From assembly GCA_029932035.1 (NCBI GenBank), contig JAOZQV010000018.1, positions 1 through 18,293 of the forward strand: a DNA stretch of 18,293 nucleotides, in the 5' to 3' direction. Shown piece after piece: positions 1 to 7,211 of this stretch (its first letter is position 1; every line of letters starts with the position of its first letter). Under the pieces are notes generated by a model that ran no database searches, was not told the DNA's origin, and worked only from the letters and a program-made list of their open reading frames with translations. The position numbers and the translations under genes were made by a program. The DNA comes from Deltaproteobacteria bacterium (GTDB lineage: Bacteria > Desulfobacterota > DSM-4660 > Desulfatiglandales > Desulfatiglandaceae).

Positions 1-712
1 TTTTTAATTCTTCATAGATGCTGTTTATCCCTATGGCAACATCAAGATATGAATGCTCCAGCAACACGGGCTCTTTTATGCAAATCATTTTTGACGGGCA
101 GGGTGTGATGTGTAACACTTTAATATCCTTTGCCTTGGTCCCATGTTTTCCAGCCAACCTCTCTTTTCCTTCCCTTGCCACGATCTCACGGGGGGTAACT
201 AAGGGAGGGATATGTCCCAGAAGAGATGGGAACCTGTATGTGATAAGACTGACTACCACAGGGCAGACGGGCGATATGAAGGGAAGGGGTGCATTAGGCT
301 TTTCCCGGTTTTCTTTGATATAAAGCTCGATTGCAAGATTGAAAATCTCGCTTGTGTAAGACTGGTCGTGTATGTAACCAAATCCCATTCTTTTGAGGCC
401 TAAGAGGACGTCATTTGGCAATGTATCTTGTCCGAATTGAGAGTAAAGGACTGTGGATGGGCTGACAATAATATTGTCTTTTTCCGCCAGATCCAAGGTA
501 TCGGAGGTAATCGCCTTGATCGCTCCCATAGGGCAGACCCGAACGCATTCCCAGCAGTCAATACAAACTCCCTCGATATGGGCCACCCGGTCCTTTCTTA
601 CACGGATGGCTTTTGTCGGGCACGCCTTCATGCAAAGAACGCATCCGTTGCATAGGGACTCGTCAATCTGAACGTAACGCACAAGATCGGTATTGTCAGA
701 TGTTTCGGTCAT
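1..712 (-). CDS. [FeFe]-hydrogenase-like iron-sulfur protein, probable sensory type (3' end outside window)
   Basis: The frame is open for 237 codons from the ATG at 712 and runs off the left edge. The N-terminus holds two [4Fe-4S] motifs, CNGCVLCMKACP (residues 21-32) and CIDCWECVRVCP (50-61). The H-cluster domain follows. Its first motif reads SPVCP (C150) and its second TPCPSKM (C205); the third lies outside the window. Catalytic hydrogenases have TSCCP in motif 1. Here the cluster-binding Cys is kept but the preceding proton-relay Cys is Val, as expected for group C/D putative sensory enzymes. The following RFPSLLGH...P.E stretch also fits that group. The start overlaps the TAA of the upstream RsbW-like gene (TAATG), so the two are probably translationally coupled. 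The context suggests a redox or H2 sensor inside a regulatory cluster. Whether it turns over H2 cannot be judged without the rest of the protein. Confidence 0.85.
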   Translation of the reverse strand, partial: MTETSDNTDLVRYVQIDESLCNGCVLCMKACPTKAIRVRKDRVAHIEGVCIDCWECVRVCPMGAIKAITSDTLDLAEKDNIIVSPSTVLYSQFGQDTLPNDVLLGLKRMGFGYIHDQSYTSEIFNLAIELYIKENREKPNAPLPFISPVCPVVVSLITYRFPSLLGHIPPLVTPREIVAREGKERLAGKHGTKAKDIKVLHITPCPSKMICIKEPVLLEHSYLDVAIGINSIYEELK

Positions 713-1140
713 TAGCCATCACCTACCTTGAATTTTATCCTCAGACGGGTACCTCGTCCATCCGATGAATCAATTGCAAGGGAATCGGCGTTTTTATTTA
801 TGTTTGGGAGACCCATCCCAGCTCCAAAACCCATTTCTCTATGCTCTGGTGTCGCAGTGGAATAACCCTCCCTGAGGGCCAACTTAACATCTTTGATCCC
901 CGGGCCATCATCGCTGACTTCAAGGACAATATTTTTTGGGTCCACTGTAACCAAAAGCTCTCCGTCTCCCCCATGCATTACGGCATTCATTTCCGCCTCA
1001 TAGGCGCAGATGGAAATACGCCTGATCAGCTCAGGTTCAAAACCGATTGATTTAAGGAGACTTTGAATTTGTAGAGAATTCTCTCCAGCTTTTGCAAAGT
1101 CCCTGGCTTTGATGCTGAAGCTATTTACTAAGTTGGCCAT
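712..1140 (-). CDS. RsbW-like anti-sigma/serine kinase HATPase
   Basis: A 142-residue protein made almost entirely of a GHKL (Bergerat) ATP-binding fold. The N-box shows E48, N52 and H56 in AYEAEMNAVMHG, the G1 box is DDGPGI (77-82) and the G2 box is GFGAGMG (104-110). There is no histidine phosphoacceptor domain, so it resembles RsbW/SpoIIAB-type protein-serine kinases rather than a sensor histidine kinase. The frame stays open upstream to an ATG at 1332, but that extension is Cys/Pro-rich, has no family resemblance and would overlap the DRTGG gene. The ATG at 1140, immediately before the conserved domain, is therefore preferred although it lacks a clear Shine-Dalgarno. It lies 76 bp after the DRTGG gene and overlaps the hydrogenase-like gene by one base. 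The target protein is unknown. Confidence 0.85.
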   Translation of the reverse strand: MANLVNSFSIKARDFAKAGENSLQIQSLLKSIGFEPELIRRISICAYEAEMNAVMHGGDGELLVTVDPKNIVLEVSDDGPGIKDVKLALREGYSTATPEHREMGFGAGMGLPNINKNADSLAIDSSDGRGTRLRIKFKVGDG

Positions 1141-1216
1141 ACAAGAGGGTGTAAACCGGTTTTTCCGCCTGTTTTGTGGGAAGTTTGGGCCTGAGAAACC
1201 GGTCCGGCAAGATCCG

Positions 1217-1615
1217 TTAGCGGGAATGATGCAAGGTGGAAACCTTTTCCTCAACGCCCATAAGTCCTTTGTTAAACAACCTCCCACATGATGTAAACAT
1301 GGTGAAAGATGTTGAGAGAAGGGGCAACCCATGTTCCCGGGCTTGAGTAATTATTTCCTCAGTAGGCTGCTTTCCCCTGACCAGTACGACTGCCGCAACG
1401 CCTGCAATGACAGAGGTGCGTATGACCTGAACGTTGCAGAGGCCCGTCAGTAAAACCACATTACTATTTTGTCCCGTGAGCATGTCACTCATCAGATCGC
1501 TTGCGGTGCCGGCTTTGACAGGAATATCGAGTTTGTCCTCTCCCACAATAAGTTCGGCACGCAACAGATCTTTTATATCCTTTAAACTCAGGGCTTTTGT
1601 TTTTATATCATTCAC
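1217..1615 (-). CDS. DRTGG-domain protein (first copy)
   Basis: A 132-residue protein of the DRTGG family, a small ligand-binding-type domain also found next to CBS domains. Core features are AGTASDLMSDMLTG near residue 35, a hydrophobic beta-alpha run (NVVLLTGLCNVQVIRTSVI) and the late REHGLPLLST strand. It is clearly paralogous to the DRTGG protein at 6819-7160, sharing SDLMSD, GLP(L/I)L and GRLF. I chose the GTG at 1615 because AGGA lies 8 nt upstream. The open frame continues to 1765, but that stretch is AT-rich and includes the CAAAGCT tandem repeat, so it is unlikely to be coding. It sits between the NuoF-GltD gene and the RsbW-like gene. It carries no catalytic motif that I can see, and its ligand is unknown. 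Confidence 0.8.
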   Translation of the reverse strand: MNDIKTKALSLKDIKDLLRAELIVGEDKLDIPVKAGTASDLMSDMLTGQNSNVVLLTGLCNVQVIRTSVIAGVAAVVLVRGKQPTEEIITQAREHGLPLLSTSFTMFTSCGRLFNKGLMGVEEKVSTLHHSR

Positions 1616-1644
1616 TCGTCGATTCCTAACCCGGATAAACCGGA

Positions 1645-1676
1645 AGAGCTCAAAGCTCAAAGCTGAAAGCTCAAAG
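1645..1676. repeat. Short tandem repeat, 7-bp unit (CAAAGCT)
   Basis: About four and a half copies of a CAAAGCT-like unit (AGAGCT, CAAAGCT, CAAAGCT, GAAAGCT, CAAAG) lie in the 239-bp spacer between the NuoF-GltD gene and the DRTGG gene. I found no convincing promoter or terminator elsewhere in that spacer. Confidence 0.7.
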
Positions 1677-1854
1677 AAAAAGATACAACGTAAAGCATTT
1701 CTTGCGCATTTTGCACAAAACTCAATTGGTAACTGTCCAAACTCCGCGACATAAATCATGCGCAAACATGATGTGATTTCAGTGAATAGGCGCTAAAGCT
1801 TTTGAAAAATGAAACCGGGTATCGAGGATGTGCGACAAATTGCAACAACCTCTC

Positions 1855-4800
1855 TTAGAGATCGCAGCGTAAGCAGCGACGGGCCTCGAGAATGGCGGTC
1901 TGTTCGTCAAGCCCTAATTCTACCTCCGTGAAGTTAGTTATCCGCTCTTTTACCGACAGTTCATCCATGGTGGGCCGGATAAGCTTTTCGTCTTCCTCGG
2001 TTAATTCAAGCCGGTCCACCATAAGGTGGGGCTTGGGATACCAGTACCCTTTGAACGGTTTCCCACGGAGGTAGCAGTCTATGGATATTGCCGCCTTATG
2101 GCCTGCGCCCACTGCTTCGACTACAGTGGCGGGACCTGTAACTGCATCTCCTCCGGCAAAGAACCCCGGAACATTTGTTGATAGGGTCTTTTCATCCACT
2201 TCAAAGGAGTTCCAGCGGCTGATATGGAATTTATGATCTTCAGCGAGAAAAGAAAGGTCTGGCTGCTGGCTGATGGCGGGTATGATCACGTCGGTTTCAA
2301 TGATGAATTCCGAGCCTTCAACAGGAACCGGTCTGCGCCGGCCGCTTTCGTCCGGTTCTCCAAGTTCATTCCTAAGGCACTCCATGCCGACTACTTTACC
2401 GCCTTCACCAAGGATGCGAACCGGAGAGGTCAAGAGATCAATATGGATGCCTTCCTCGTCAGCTGCGTCCACTTCTGCCGGGTTTGCGGGCATCTGTTCC
2501 CGCTGGCGGCGGTAAACAATATGTACCTCTTCGGCCCCGAGACGGAGCGATGTACGCGCCGCATCAATGGCCGAGTTTCCGGCTCCGATGACGCATACCT
2601 TTCTTCCGGGGGCCTCTTTATGCCCTAAATTGACCTTCCTCAAAAAGGCGGTGGCCTCAATAAATCCTTCAAAGTCATCCTCTCCGGGTATGCGGAGTTT
2701 GAGGCCTTTATGGGCGCCAATGCCTAAGAAAAAGGCCTTATAACCCTCCTCTTTAAGTTCGTCAATCCCCTTATCTCTTCCCACTCGAATACCGTGCTGA
2801 ATCTCTACCCCAAGCCGCTTAATCGCATCTACCTCATCGTTCAATACGTCGCGGGGAAGTCTGTATTCGGGTATTCCCACGTGGAGCATCCCTCCGCTCA
2901 CGGGGAGCTCTTCAAATATGGCAACGGGATAGCCCTTGAGGGCGAGATCATGAGCCGCGGTAAGGCCTGCGGGACCTGCGCCCACAACAGCCACCTTGTC
3001 CTGCGGGTAAAGCACGGGAGCCGGTTCTATTTCTTTCAGCTTTTCACGATTTGCGTCGGCCGCAAACCGCTTGAGCGCGCAGATGCTGATCGGTTTATCG
3101 GTCTCGCCACGTTTGCACTGGCTCTCGCATGGGTGCGGGCACACCCTGCCTAAGACCATGGGGAGGGGGTTTTCCTTCCTGATGATCTCCCAGGCCTTTT
3201 CAGTCTTGCCCTGGCCGATGAGGGCCACATAAGTTGAAACATCCTGCCCTGTGGGGCATGTAGACTGGCATGGCGGGGCGCTCAACCGTTTGCAGGTGCC
3301 TGTCGGACAATGTTTGTCATAAATGTGGGCCTCGTACTCATCCCGGAAGTATCTGAGGGTGCTCAGGACCGGATTAGGTACGGTCTGTCCCAATCCGCAA
3401 AGGGAGGCTGATTGGATGACTTTAGCCAGGCTTTCCAGACGCTCAATGTCTTCCGGAACGCCTTCCCCCTGGCAGATCCTTTCGAGTATCCAGAGTAGTT
3501 GTCTGCTCCCTTCGCGGCATGGGGTGCATTTCCCACACGACTCGTCTGTAGTAAAGTCCACGAAAAACCGGGCCACATCCACCATACAGGATGTTTCGTC
3601 CATGACCACCATCCCGCCGGAACCGACAATGGCCCCTGTTTTGGCGATATTTTCGTAATCCACAGGGGTTTCAAGCAGGCTCGCAGGGATGCAACCTCCG
3701 GAAGGGCCGCCTAATTGGACTGCCTTGAATTTTTTGCCGTCGGGTATGCCGCCACCGATGTCATAGATAATTGATCGCAACGGGGTACCCATGGGCACTT
3801 CGATGAGACCAATATTCCTGACCCGGCCGCTTAATGCAAATACCTTTGTGCCAGTGCTCTTCTCTGTCCCGAGGCTGTTAAACCAGTTCGCTCCCCGGTA
3901 GATGATCTGAGGGATATTAGCGAGGGACTCAACGTTGTTGAGAACAGTGGGACGATCCCAAAGGCCTTTATTGGCAGGGAAGGGGGGCCTGGGCCTGGGC
4001 ATACCTCGCTGACCTTCTATGGAGCGCATCAGGGCCGTCTCTTCACCGCACACAAAGGCCCCGGCCCCTAAGTAGAGATCGATGTCCATATTAAATCCCG
4101 AGCCTAAGATATCCTCACCTAAGAGACCATATTCCTTGGCCTGACCAATTGCGGTCCGCAGTCTCTGGATGGCAAGGGGGTATTCGGCACGTACGTAGAT
4201 ATAGCCGTGGTTGGACCCGATTGCCTTTGCCCCGATTATCATCCCTTCTAACACCGAGTGAGGATCGCTCTCAAGGATAGAGCGATCCATAAAAGCGCCT
4301 GGGTCGCCCTCGTCCGCATTACATAGCATATATTTAGGGCTTCCTGTCGCTGCAGCACAAAACTGCCATTTCAGGCCAGTGGGAAAGCCTGCGCCGCCTC
4401 GGCCCCTTAGGCCGGAGGTTTTCATCTCTTCAACAATCTGTTCCGGTGTCATCTCGAGGAGGGCCTTGGCAGCGCCGAGATAGCCATCCCTTGCGATATA
4501 TTCGTCTATATTGTCCGGATCGATTAACCCTCGGTTTTTGAGGGCAACAAGGACCTGGCGACTGAAAAAACCGATCTGATTAATGCTCGGTATTAGTTCA
4601 GCCGCTTCGGGACTTTCAAAGAGATGTTTTTTTACTACACGTCCCTTGATGAGATATTCTTCTACAAAGTAGGGCACGTCGTCCACTGCCAATTTCTGGT
4701 AAAACACCTCATCGGGATAGGCAATCATCAAAGGGCCTGCCGCGCAAAAGCCGTTGCAACCGGTTGTGGCAATAAAGACTTCGTCCTGGAGATTGTTTTT

Positions 4801-4902
4801 CTCGACCTCTTCCACCAGTGCATCTCTCACGTCAAGTGAACCACTCGATACACAACTGGTCCCTGCGCATATCATCAGGTGAACGCGATACTTCTTTTCC
4901 AT
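1855..4902 (-). CDS. NuoF/HydB-like NADH-flavin subunit fused to GltD/NfnB-like NAD(P)H-FAD domain
   Basis: A 1015-residue fusion. Residues 1-95 are a thioredoxin-fold [2Fe-2S] domain (C12, C17, C49, C53). Residues 105-530 are the NuoF core, with the NADH/FMN glycine-rich loop LRGRGGAGFPTGLK (165-178), CGEE (285-288) and the [4Fe-4S] site CGKCTPC (456-462) plus C502. HydB proteins often end in a 2x[4Fe-4S] ferredoxin domain. Here the chain instead passes into a GltD/dihydropyrimidine-dehydrogenase-type module: Cys-rich [4Fe-4S] helices (C545, C549, C588, C592, C596), FAD motif GAGPAG (641-646), NAD(P)H motif GAGNSA (773-778), GGD (917-919) and a terminal RCLRC. All nucleotide motifs are intact. 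The start has GAGG 8 nt upstream. The likely role is the flavin core of a soluble NAD(P)H:ferredoxin-type, possibly bifurcating, oxidoreductase working with the NuoE-bearing 970-residue subunit. The substrates are inferred. Confidence 0.92.
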   Translation of the reverse strand: MEKKYRVHLMICAGTSCVSSGSLDVRDALVEEVEKNNLQDEVFIATTGCNGFCAAGPLMIAYPDEVFYQKLAVDDVPYFVEEYLIKGRVVKKHLFESPEAAELIPSINQIGFFSRQVLVALKNRGLIDPDNIDEYIARDGYLGAAKALLEMTPEQIVEEMKTSGLRGRGGAGFPTGLKWQFCAAATGSPKYMLCNADEGDPGAFMDRSILESDPHSVLEGMIIGAKAIGSNHGYIYVRAEYPLAIQRLRTAIGQAKEYGLLGEDILGSGFNMDIDLYLGAGAFVCGEETALMRSIEGQRGMPRPRPPFPANKGLWDRPTVLNNVESLANIPQIIYRGANWFNSLGTEKSTGTKVFALSGRVRNIGLIEVPMGTPLRSIIYDIGGGIPDGKKFKAVQLGGPSGGCIPASLLETPVDYENIAKTGAIVGSGGMVVMDETSCMVDVARFFVDFTTDESCGKCTPCREGSRQLLWILERICQGEGVPEDIERLESLAKVIQSASLCGLGQTVPNPVLSTLRYFRDEYEAHIYDKHCPTGTCKRLSAPPCQSTCPTGQDVSTYVALIGQGKTEKAWEIIRKENPLPMVLGRVCPHPCESQCKRGETDKPISICALKRFAADANREKLKEIEPAPVLYPQDKVAVVGAGPAGLTAAHDLALKGYPVAIFEELPVSGGMLHVGIPEYRLPRDVLNDEVDAIKRLGVEIQHGIRVGRDKGIDELKEEGYKAFFLGIGAHKGLKLRIPGEDDFEGFIEATAFLRKVNLGHKEAPGRKVCVIGAGNSAIDAARTSLRLGAEEVHIVYRRQREQMPANPAEVDAADEEGIHIDLLTSPVRILGEGGKVVGMECLRNELGEPDESGRRRPVPVEGSEFIIETDVIIPAISQQPDLSFLAEDHKFHISRWNSFEVDEKTLSTNVPGFFAGGDAVTGPATVVEAVGAGHKAAISIDCYLRGKPFKGYWYPKPHLMVDRLELTEEDEKLIRPTMDELSVKERITNFTEVELGLDEQTAILEARRCLRCDL

Positions 4903-4940
4903 AAAAACCGCCTCGTCAAACCGAAATTAAGAAATTGCGA

Positions 4941-4980
4941 CCCCAGAGGAATTTCCCACAGGGATCCCTATTCCACGGGG
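4941..4980. repeat. GC-rich inverted repeat upstream of NuoF-GltD
   Basis: CCCC-AGA-GGAAT at the left is mirrored by ATTCC-AC-GGGG at the right, with an inner GGGATCCC. This could form an interrupted stem-loop in the mRNA about 40 nt before the start codon. There is no T-tract after it in the direction of transcription, so it is not a typical terminator. It could be an mRNA processing or attenuation element, or part of a degenerate intergenic repeat. Confidence 0.4.
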
Positions 4981-4983
4981 TAA

Positions 4984-5015
4984 AATTGAGGGATTGAGGA
5001 ATTAAATTCCTAAAT
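4984..5015. repeat. Degenerate AATTGAGG repeat with 15-bp palindrome
   Basis: TTGAGGGA and TTGAGGAA follow each other directly and merge into a perfect palindrome AGGAATT-A-AATTCCT at 4997-5011. The same phrase, on the opposite strand, recurs in the spacer downstream of the cytochrome gene (16399-16436). Confidence 0.55.
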
Positions 5016-5024
5016 CATTTGTTC

Positions 5025-5408
5025 CTAATACGTGGTTTCACTTCCAATAGAAAGTGCATAATCAGCAACAGGATTGCCTCCTAACACATGCTCATCAAAG
5101 ATCCTGACAGCCTTGTTAGCGTCCAATTTGACATATTTTACCGGGGCAGATCCCTTGACTTCCAGGGTAATCATCGGCTCGTGATTACAAAGCCCGGCAC
5201 AACCTGATGCGGTCAAAATAATATCGGTTGCCTCGCTCTTTTCCACCTTGTCAAGGAAGGCATTCATGATGGTCCGGGCGCCGGCCGCGATTCCGCATGT
5301 ACCCATGTGAACGGTAATCTTCACGCGGTATTCTCCCTGTCTCAGATTGACAGTTCCCTTCATGGACTCCTTGATCTTCTTGAGGTCTTCTATTTTAAGC
5401 TTGGTCAT
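5025..5408 (-). CDS. Thioredoxin-fold [2Fe-2S] ferredoxin-like protein (HydC/NuoE C-domain type)
   Basis: A 127-residue soluble protein. After about 28 charged residues it has VHMGTCGIAAGAR (C38) and then ASGCAGLC (C70, C74), the layout of the thioredoxin-like [2Fe-2S] domain found at the NuoE C-terminus. The canonical first Cys of the CxxxxC motif is His34 here, leaving three obvious cysteines, so cluster binding may be altered. This variant appears typical of the small 2Fe-2S proteins encoded next to bifurcating-hydrogenase operons. The start has a strong GGAGG 6 nt upstream. It lies 30 bp from the HATPase gene and about 120 bp before the NuoF-GltD gene. It could be an additional electron-transfer subunit or a redox-sensing partner of the HATPase. 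Confidence 0.85.
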   Translation of the reverse strand: MTKLKIEDLKKIKESMKGTVNLRQGEYRVKITVHMGTCGIAAGARTIMNAFLDKVEKSEATDIILTASGCAGLCNHEPMITLEVKGSAPVKYVKLDANKAVRIFDEHVLGGNPVADYALSIGSETTY

Positions 5409-5438
5409 GTCTTCCCTCCACCATCGGGATTGAGCATT

Positions 5439-5975
5439 TCAATTTTCCATGTTATTTTTGAATAAATTCTTTATCAGCCTAATAACAGCCGGATCGTTTA
5501 TGCTTACGCTGCCATTTAGTTCACCTCGGATAGATCGTGTATCCACCTCTATCTCTTCTCCATCAAGGTTAGAGAAGTAAATGAAGTCCAGGTCCGGATT
5601 CCCCATGATTAGGGTGGTCAGGGTGGCGCCCATATCACCTACCGGTCTCCGATCAATGTGGCTTTTCTGAAATGTGGCCACGACCTCGGTTCCCTTTCCT
5701 GGGTGAGATGTTATCAGGAGGTTTCCTCCAGTCTCTTTTGCGGCCTGTTCCAGCAACGGAAGCCCCAACCCCACACGACGGGTGGTGCGCGTAGTCACAA
5801 ACGGATCGGTTGCTCCTTCAAGCATTTCAGCATCCATGCCCCTGCCATTGTCTGTAATGGATATTTGTAAGAGGTCTTTGCTGATATTCTCAGAAACATC
5901 TATTTCAATGAGTGTGGCGCCTGCCTTGGTCGCATTTTCCGCAATGTCTAATATATGAAGCGAGAGATCTTGCAT
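5439..5975 (-). CDS. Stand-alone HATPase (GHKL ATP-binding protein) of hydrogenase/redox clusters
   Basis: A 178-residue protein. The GHKL fold starts at once, with the N-box in LDIAENATKAGA (9-20), G1 box DNGRGM (42-47), lid segment TTRTTRR (61-67) and G2 box GLGLPLL (69-75). There is no HisKA or sensor domain. A C-terminal tail of about 60 residues follows that I cannot assign. It differs from the RsbW-like protein at 712-1140 in both its N-box and its lid, so the cluster carries two distinct kinase-like ATPases. The ATG at 5975 has no Shine-Dalgarno and lies directly after a TTGACTATTGAAAA repeat-like spacer. Neighbouring genes encode a PHP protein and a [2Fe-2S] protein, suggesting a phosphotransfer or ATP-dependent control role. 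The substrate is unknown. Confidence 0.82.
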   Translation of the reverse strand: MQDLSLHILDIAENATKAGATLIEIDVSENISKDLLQISITDNGRGMDAEMLEGATDPFVTTRTTRRVGLGLPLLEQAAKETGGNLLITSHPGKGTEVVATFQKSHIDRRPVGDMGATLTTLIMGNPDLDFIYFSNLDGEEIEVDTRSIRGELNGSVSINDPAVIRLIKNLFKNNMEN

Positions 5976-6045
5976 ATTGAGTGTTGACTATTGAAAATTT
6001 AAAAAAGTCGAAGCAAGTCCCACCATTCTTCAATATTCAATTTTC
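5976..6045. repeat. Short AT-rich repeat phrases (TTGA-TATTGAA)
   Basis: TTGAGTGTTGACTATTGAAAATTT at 5977-6000 and, on the other strand, GAAAATTGAATATTGAA at 6029-6045 share a TTGA(C/A)TATTGAA phrase. The second copy encodes the last residues and stop codon of the PHP gene, so a repeat phrase overlaps a coding end. Confidence 0.4.
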
Positions 6046-6767
6046 CTCCCCTTCGTTCCCTTCAGGGCAAGCTTTAGTTCGTCCATGTCAGGCCCTGTCA
6101 TCAGGAAATTCGTTGGACTGATTCCAACTTCCGGTATGTCGTGTGCATCAGATGATGTAATAAATGCAAATCTCTCATATTCCCTAAAACGAGCCCGGGC
6201 TTGGGTCAGGGTGATTCTCCTTGAGATCTCCACCGCATCAAGGTCCAGACCCTCAGGAATAAAACCGAGCTGGCTGATGATGCTGAAGGCCTGGCGATCA
6301 ATATGGGCAGCCACAACCAGGCCATTCAGTTTGTGAATGGCGTCAACGACTTCGCTTAGGCCCAAATTTGTCGCGCCGATAAGAAGCCGTCTGTTGATCC
6401 CTTCCACTTCGTCAAACGCATTGGCAATGACCTGCATACCGAAGAGATCGTCGTCATTTTCTCCCGGCTGAAGATGGTTATAAACCAGGGTTTGCATGGA
6501 GAGGGCATCTAAGGGATTTTCAAAGAGCGCGACAATATGGGCCTCTTCAGATGTTGTCACCTCTATCCCTGGAATGACACACAGTTCGGTATTTTGAGCG
6601 GCAACCATAACAGATCCGGCGTTTTCAGCGCTGTTATGATCTGTGATAGCGATGATCTCTAAATTCCTTTTTTGTGCCTGTTCGACGATTTTCCGGGGCG
6701 TCATATCGAGAGTGGCGCAGGGAGAAAGACAGGTATGAATGTGCAGATCTGCAGACACAATTCTCAA
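6030..6767 (-). CDS. PHP-domain metal-dependent phosphoesterase
   Basis: A 245-residue protein of the PHP family (polymerase and histidinol phosphatase superfamily). Metal ligands are visible in order: DLHIHTCLSP (7-16), TDHN (42-45), E69 with H77 in the IEVTTSEEAHI segment, AAHIDR (153-158) and SDAHD (206-210). The motif set looks complete, so it is probably an active phosphatase or phosphodiesterase. The start is TTG at 6767, with GGGAG 6 nt upstream. A nearby ATG at 6772 leads to an immediate stop. It lies between the second DRTGG gene and the HATPase gene. The substrate is unknown; a phosphoprotein or a small nucleotide made by the neighbouring ATPases is an inference from context. Confidence 0.87.
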   Translation of the reverse strand: MRIVSADLHIHTCLSPCATLDMTPRKIVEQAQKRNLEIIAITDHNSAENAGSVMVAAQNTELCVIPGIEVTTSEEAHIVALFENPLDALSMQTLVYNHLQPGENDDDLFGMQVIANAFDEVEGINRRLLIGATNLGLSEVVDAIHKLNGLVVAAHIDRQAFSIISQLGFIPEGLDLDAVEISRRITLTQARARFREYERFAFITSSDAHDIPEVGISPTNFLMTGPDMDELKLALKGTKGRKIEY

Positions 6768-6818
6768 ACCATTCTCCCTTTTTCCCCAACAAAGACATCT
6801 TGAAAAACTAACCCACCA

Positions 6819-7160
6819 TCATCTCCCCGAAATTCCCAATGAAAAAAGTCTCCCTACCAATTCAAATGCGGGCATGTCAGAGAGCAAAATGGGAAGGCCT
6901 TCTGCCTCGGCTTTTTGCACAGTGTCCTCTTCAGGTTCCCGCCCGTTGATCAGGATAATTCCCCCAAGAGATTTCATAACCGCCACGGCCACTATGTTCT
7001 GATGGATCTGAAGCGTGACCCATAGATCTCCATCATTAGTGTTGGCCATGACGTCGCTCATCAGGTCACTCACATAGCCTCTCTTGATTTCTTTATCGAG
7101 AAGATCTGCGCCGGTCTTGACGGTTAATTGAAGTTTTTCAACAATCTCTATTAGATTCAT
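6819..7160 (-). CDS. DRTGG-domain protein (second copy)
   Basis: A 113-residue DRTGG-family protein beginning MNLIEIVEKLQL. It shares SDLMSD, a central hydrophobic sheet region and EGLPIL...GRLF with the copy at 1217-1615, and is the more compact of the two. I prefer the ATG at 7160, with GAGGGG 12 nt upstream. An in-frame TTG at 7172 would add four residues but sits right against the same GAGGGG. It follows the FdhA-like-NuoE gene by a short repeat-rich spacer and precedes the PHP gene. The fold suggests nucleotide or small-ligand sensing; nothing catalytic is seen. Confidence 0.82.
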   Translation of the reverse strand: MNLIEIVEKLQLTVKTGADLLDKEIKRGYVSDLMSDVMANTNDGDLWVTLQIHQNIVAVAVMKSLGGIILINGREPEEDTVQKAEAEGLPILLSDMPAFELVGRLFSLGISGR

Positions 7161-7186
7161 GTTTGATAGCAACCCCTCTTAAATTG

Positions 7187-7211
7187 CTCCTTACTCTCTA
7201 CTCCTTACTCT
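7187..7211. repeat. 11-bp direct repeat CTCCTTACTCT
   Basis: Two perfect copies, 7187-7197 and 7201-7211, are separated by 3 bp. The right copy covers the TAA stop (7205-7207) and last codon of the 970-residue protein. On the transcribed strand each copy reads as AGAGTAAGGAG, which looks like a Shine-Dalgarno but is too far (about 30 nt or more) from the next start. Confidence 0.6.

Noticed and set aside
1141..1332. N-terminal extension of the RsbW-like protein and of the DRTGG frame up to 1765
   Set aside because: The extensions overlap each other's genes or repeats, and show Cys/Pro-rich or low-complexity sequence without family similarity.
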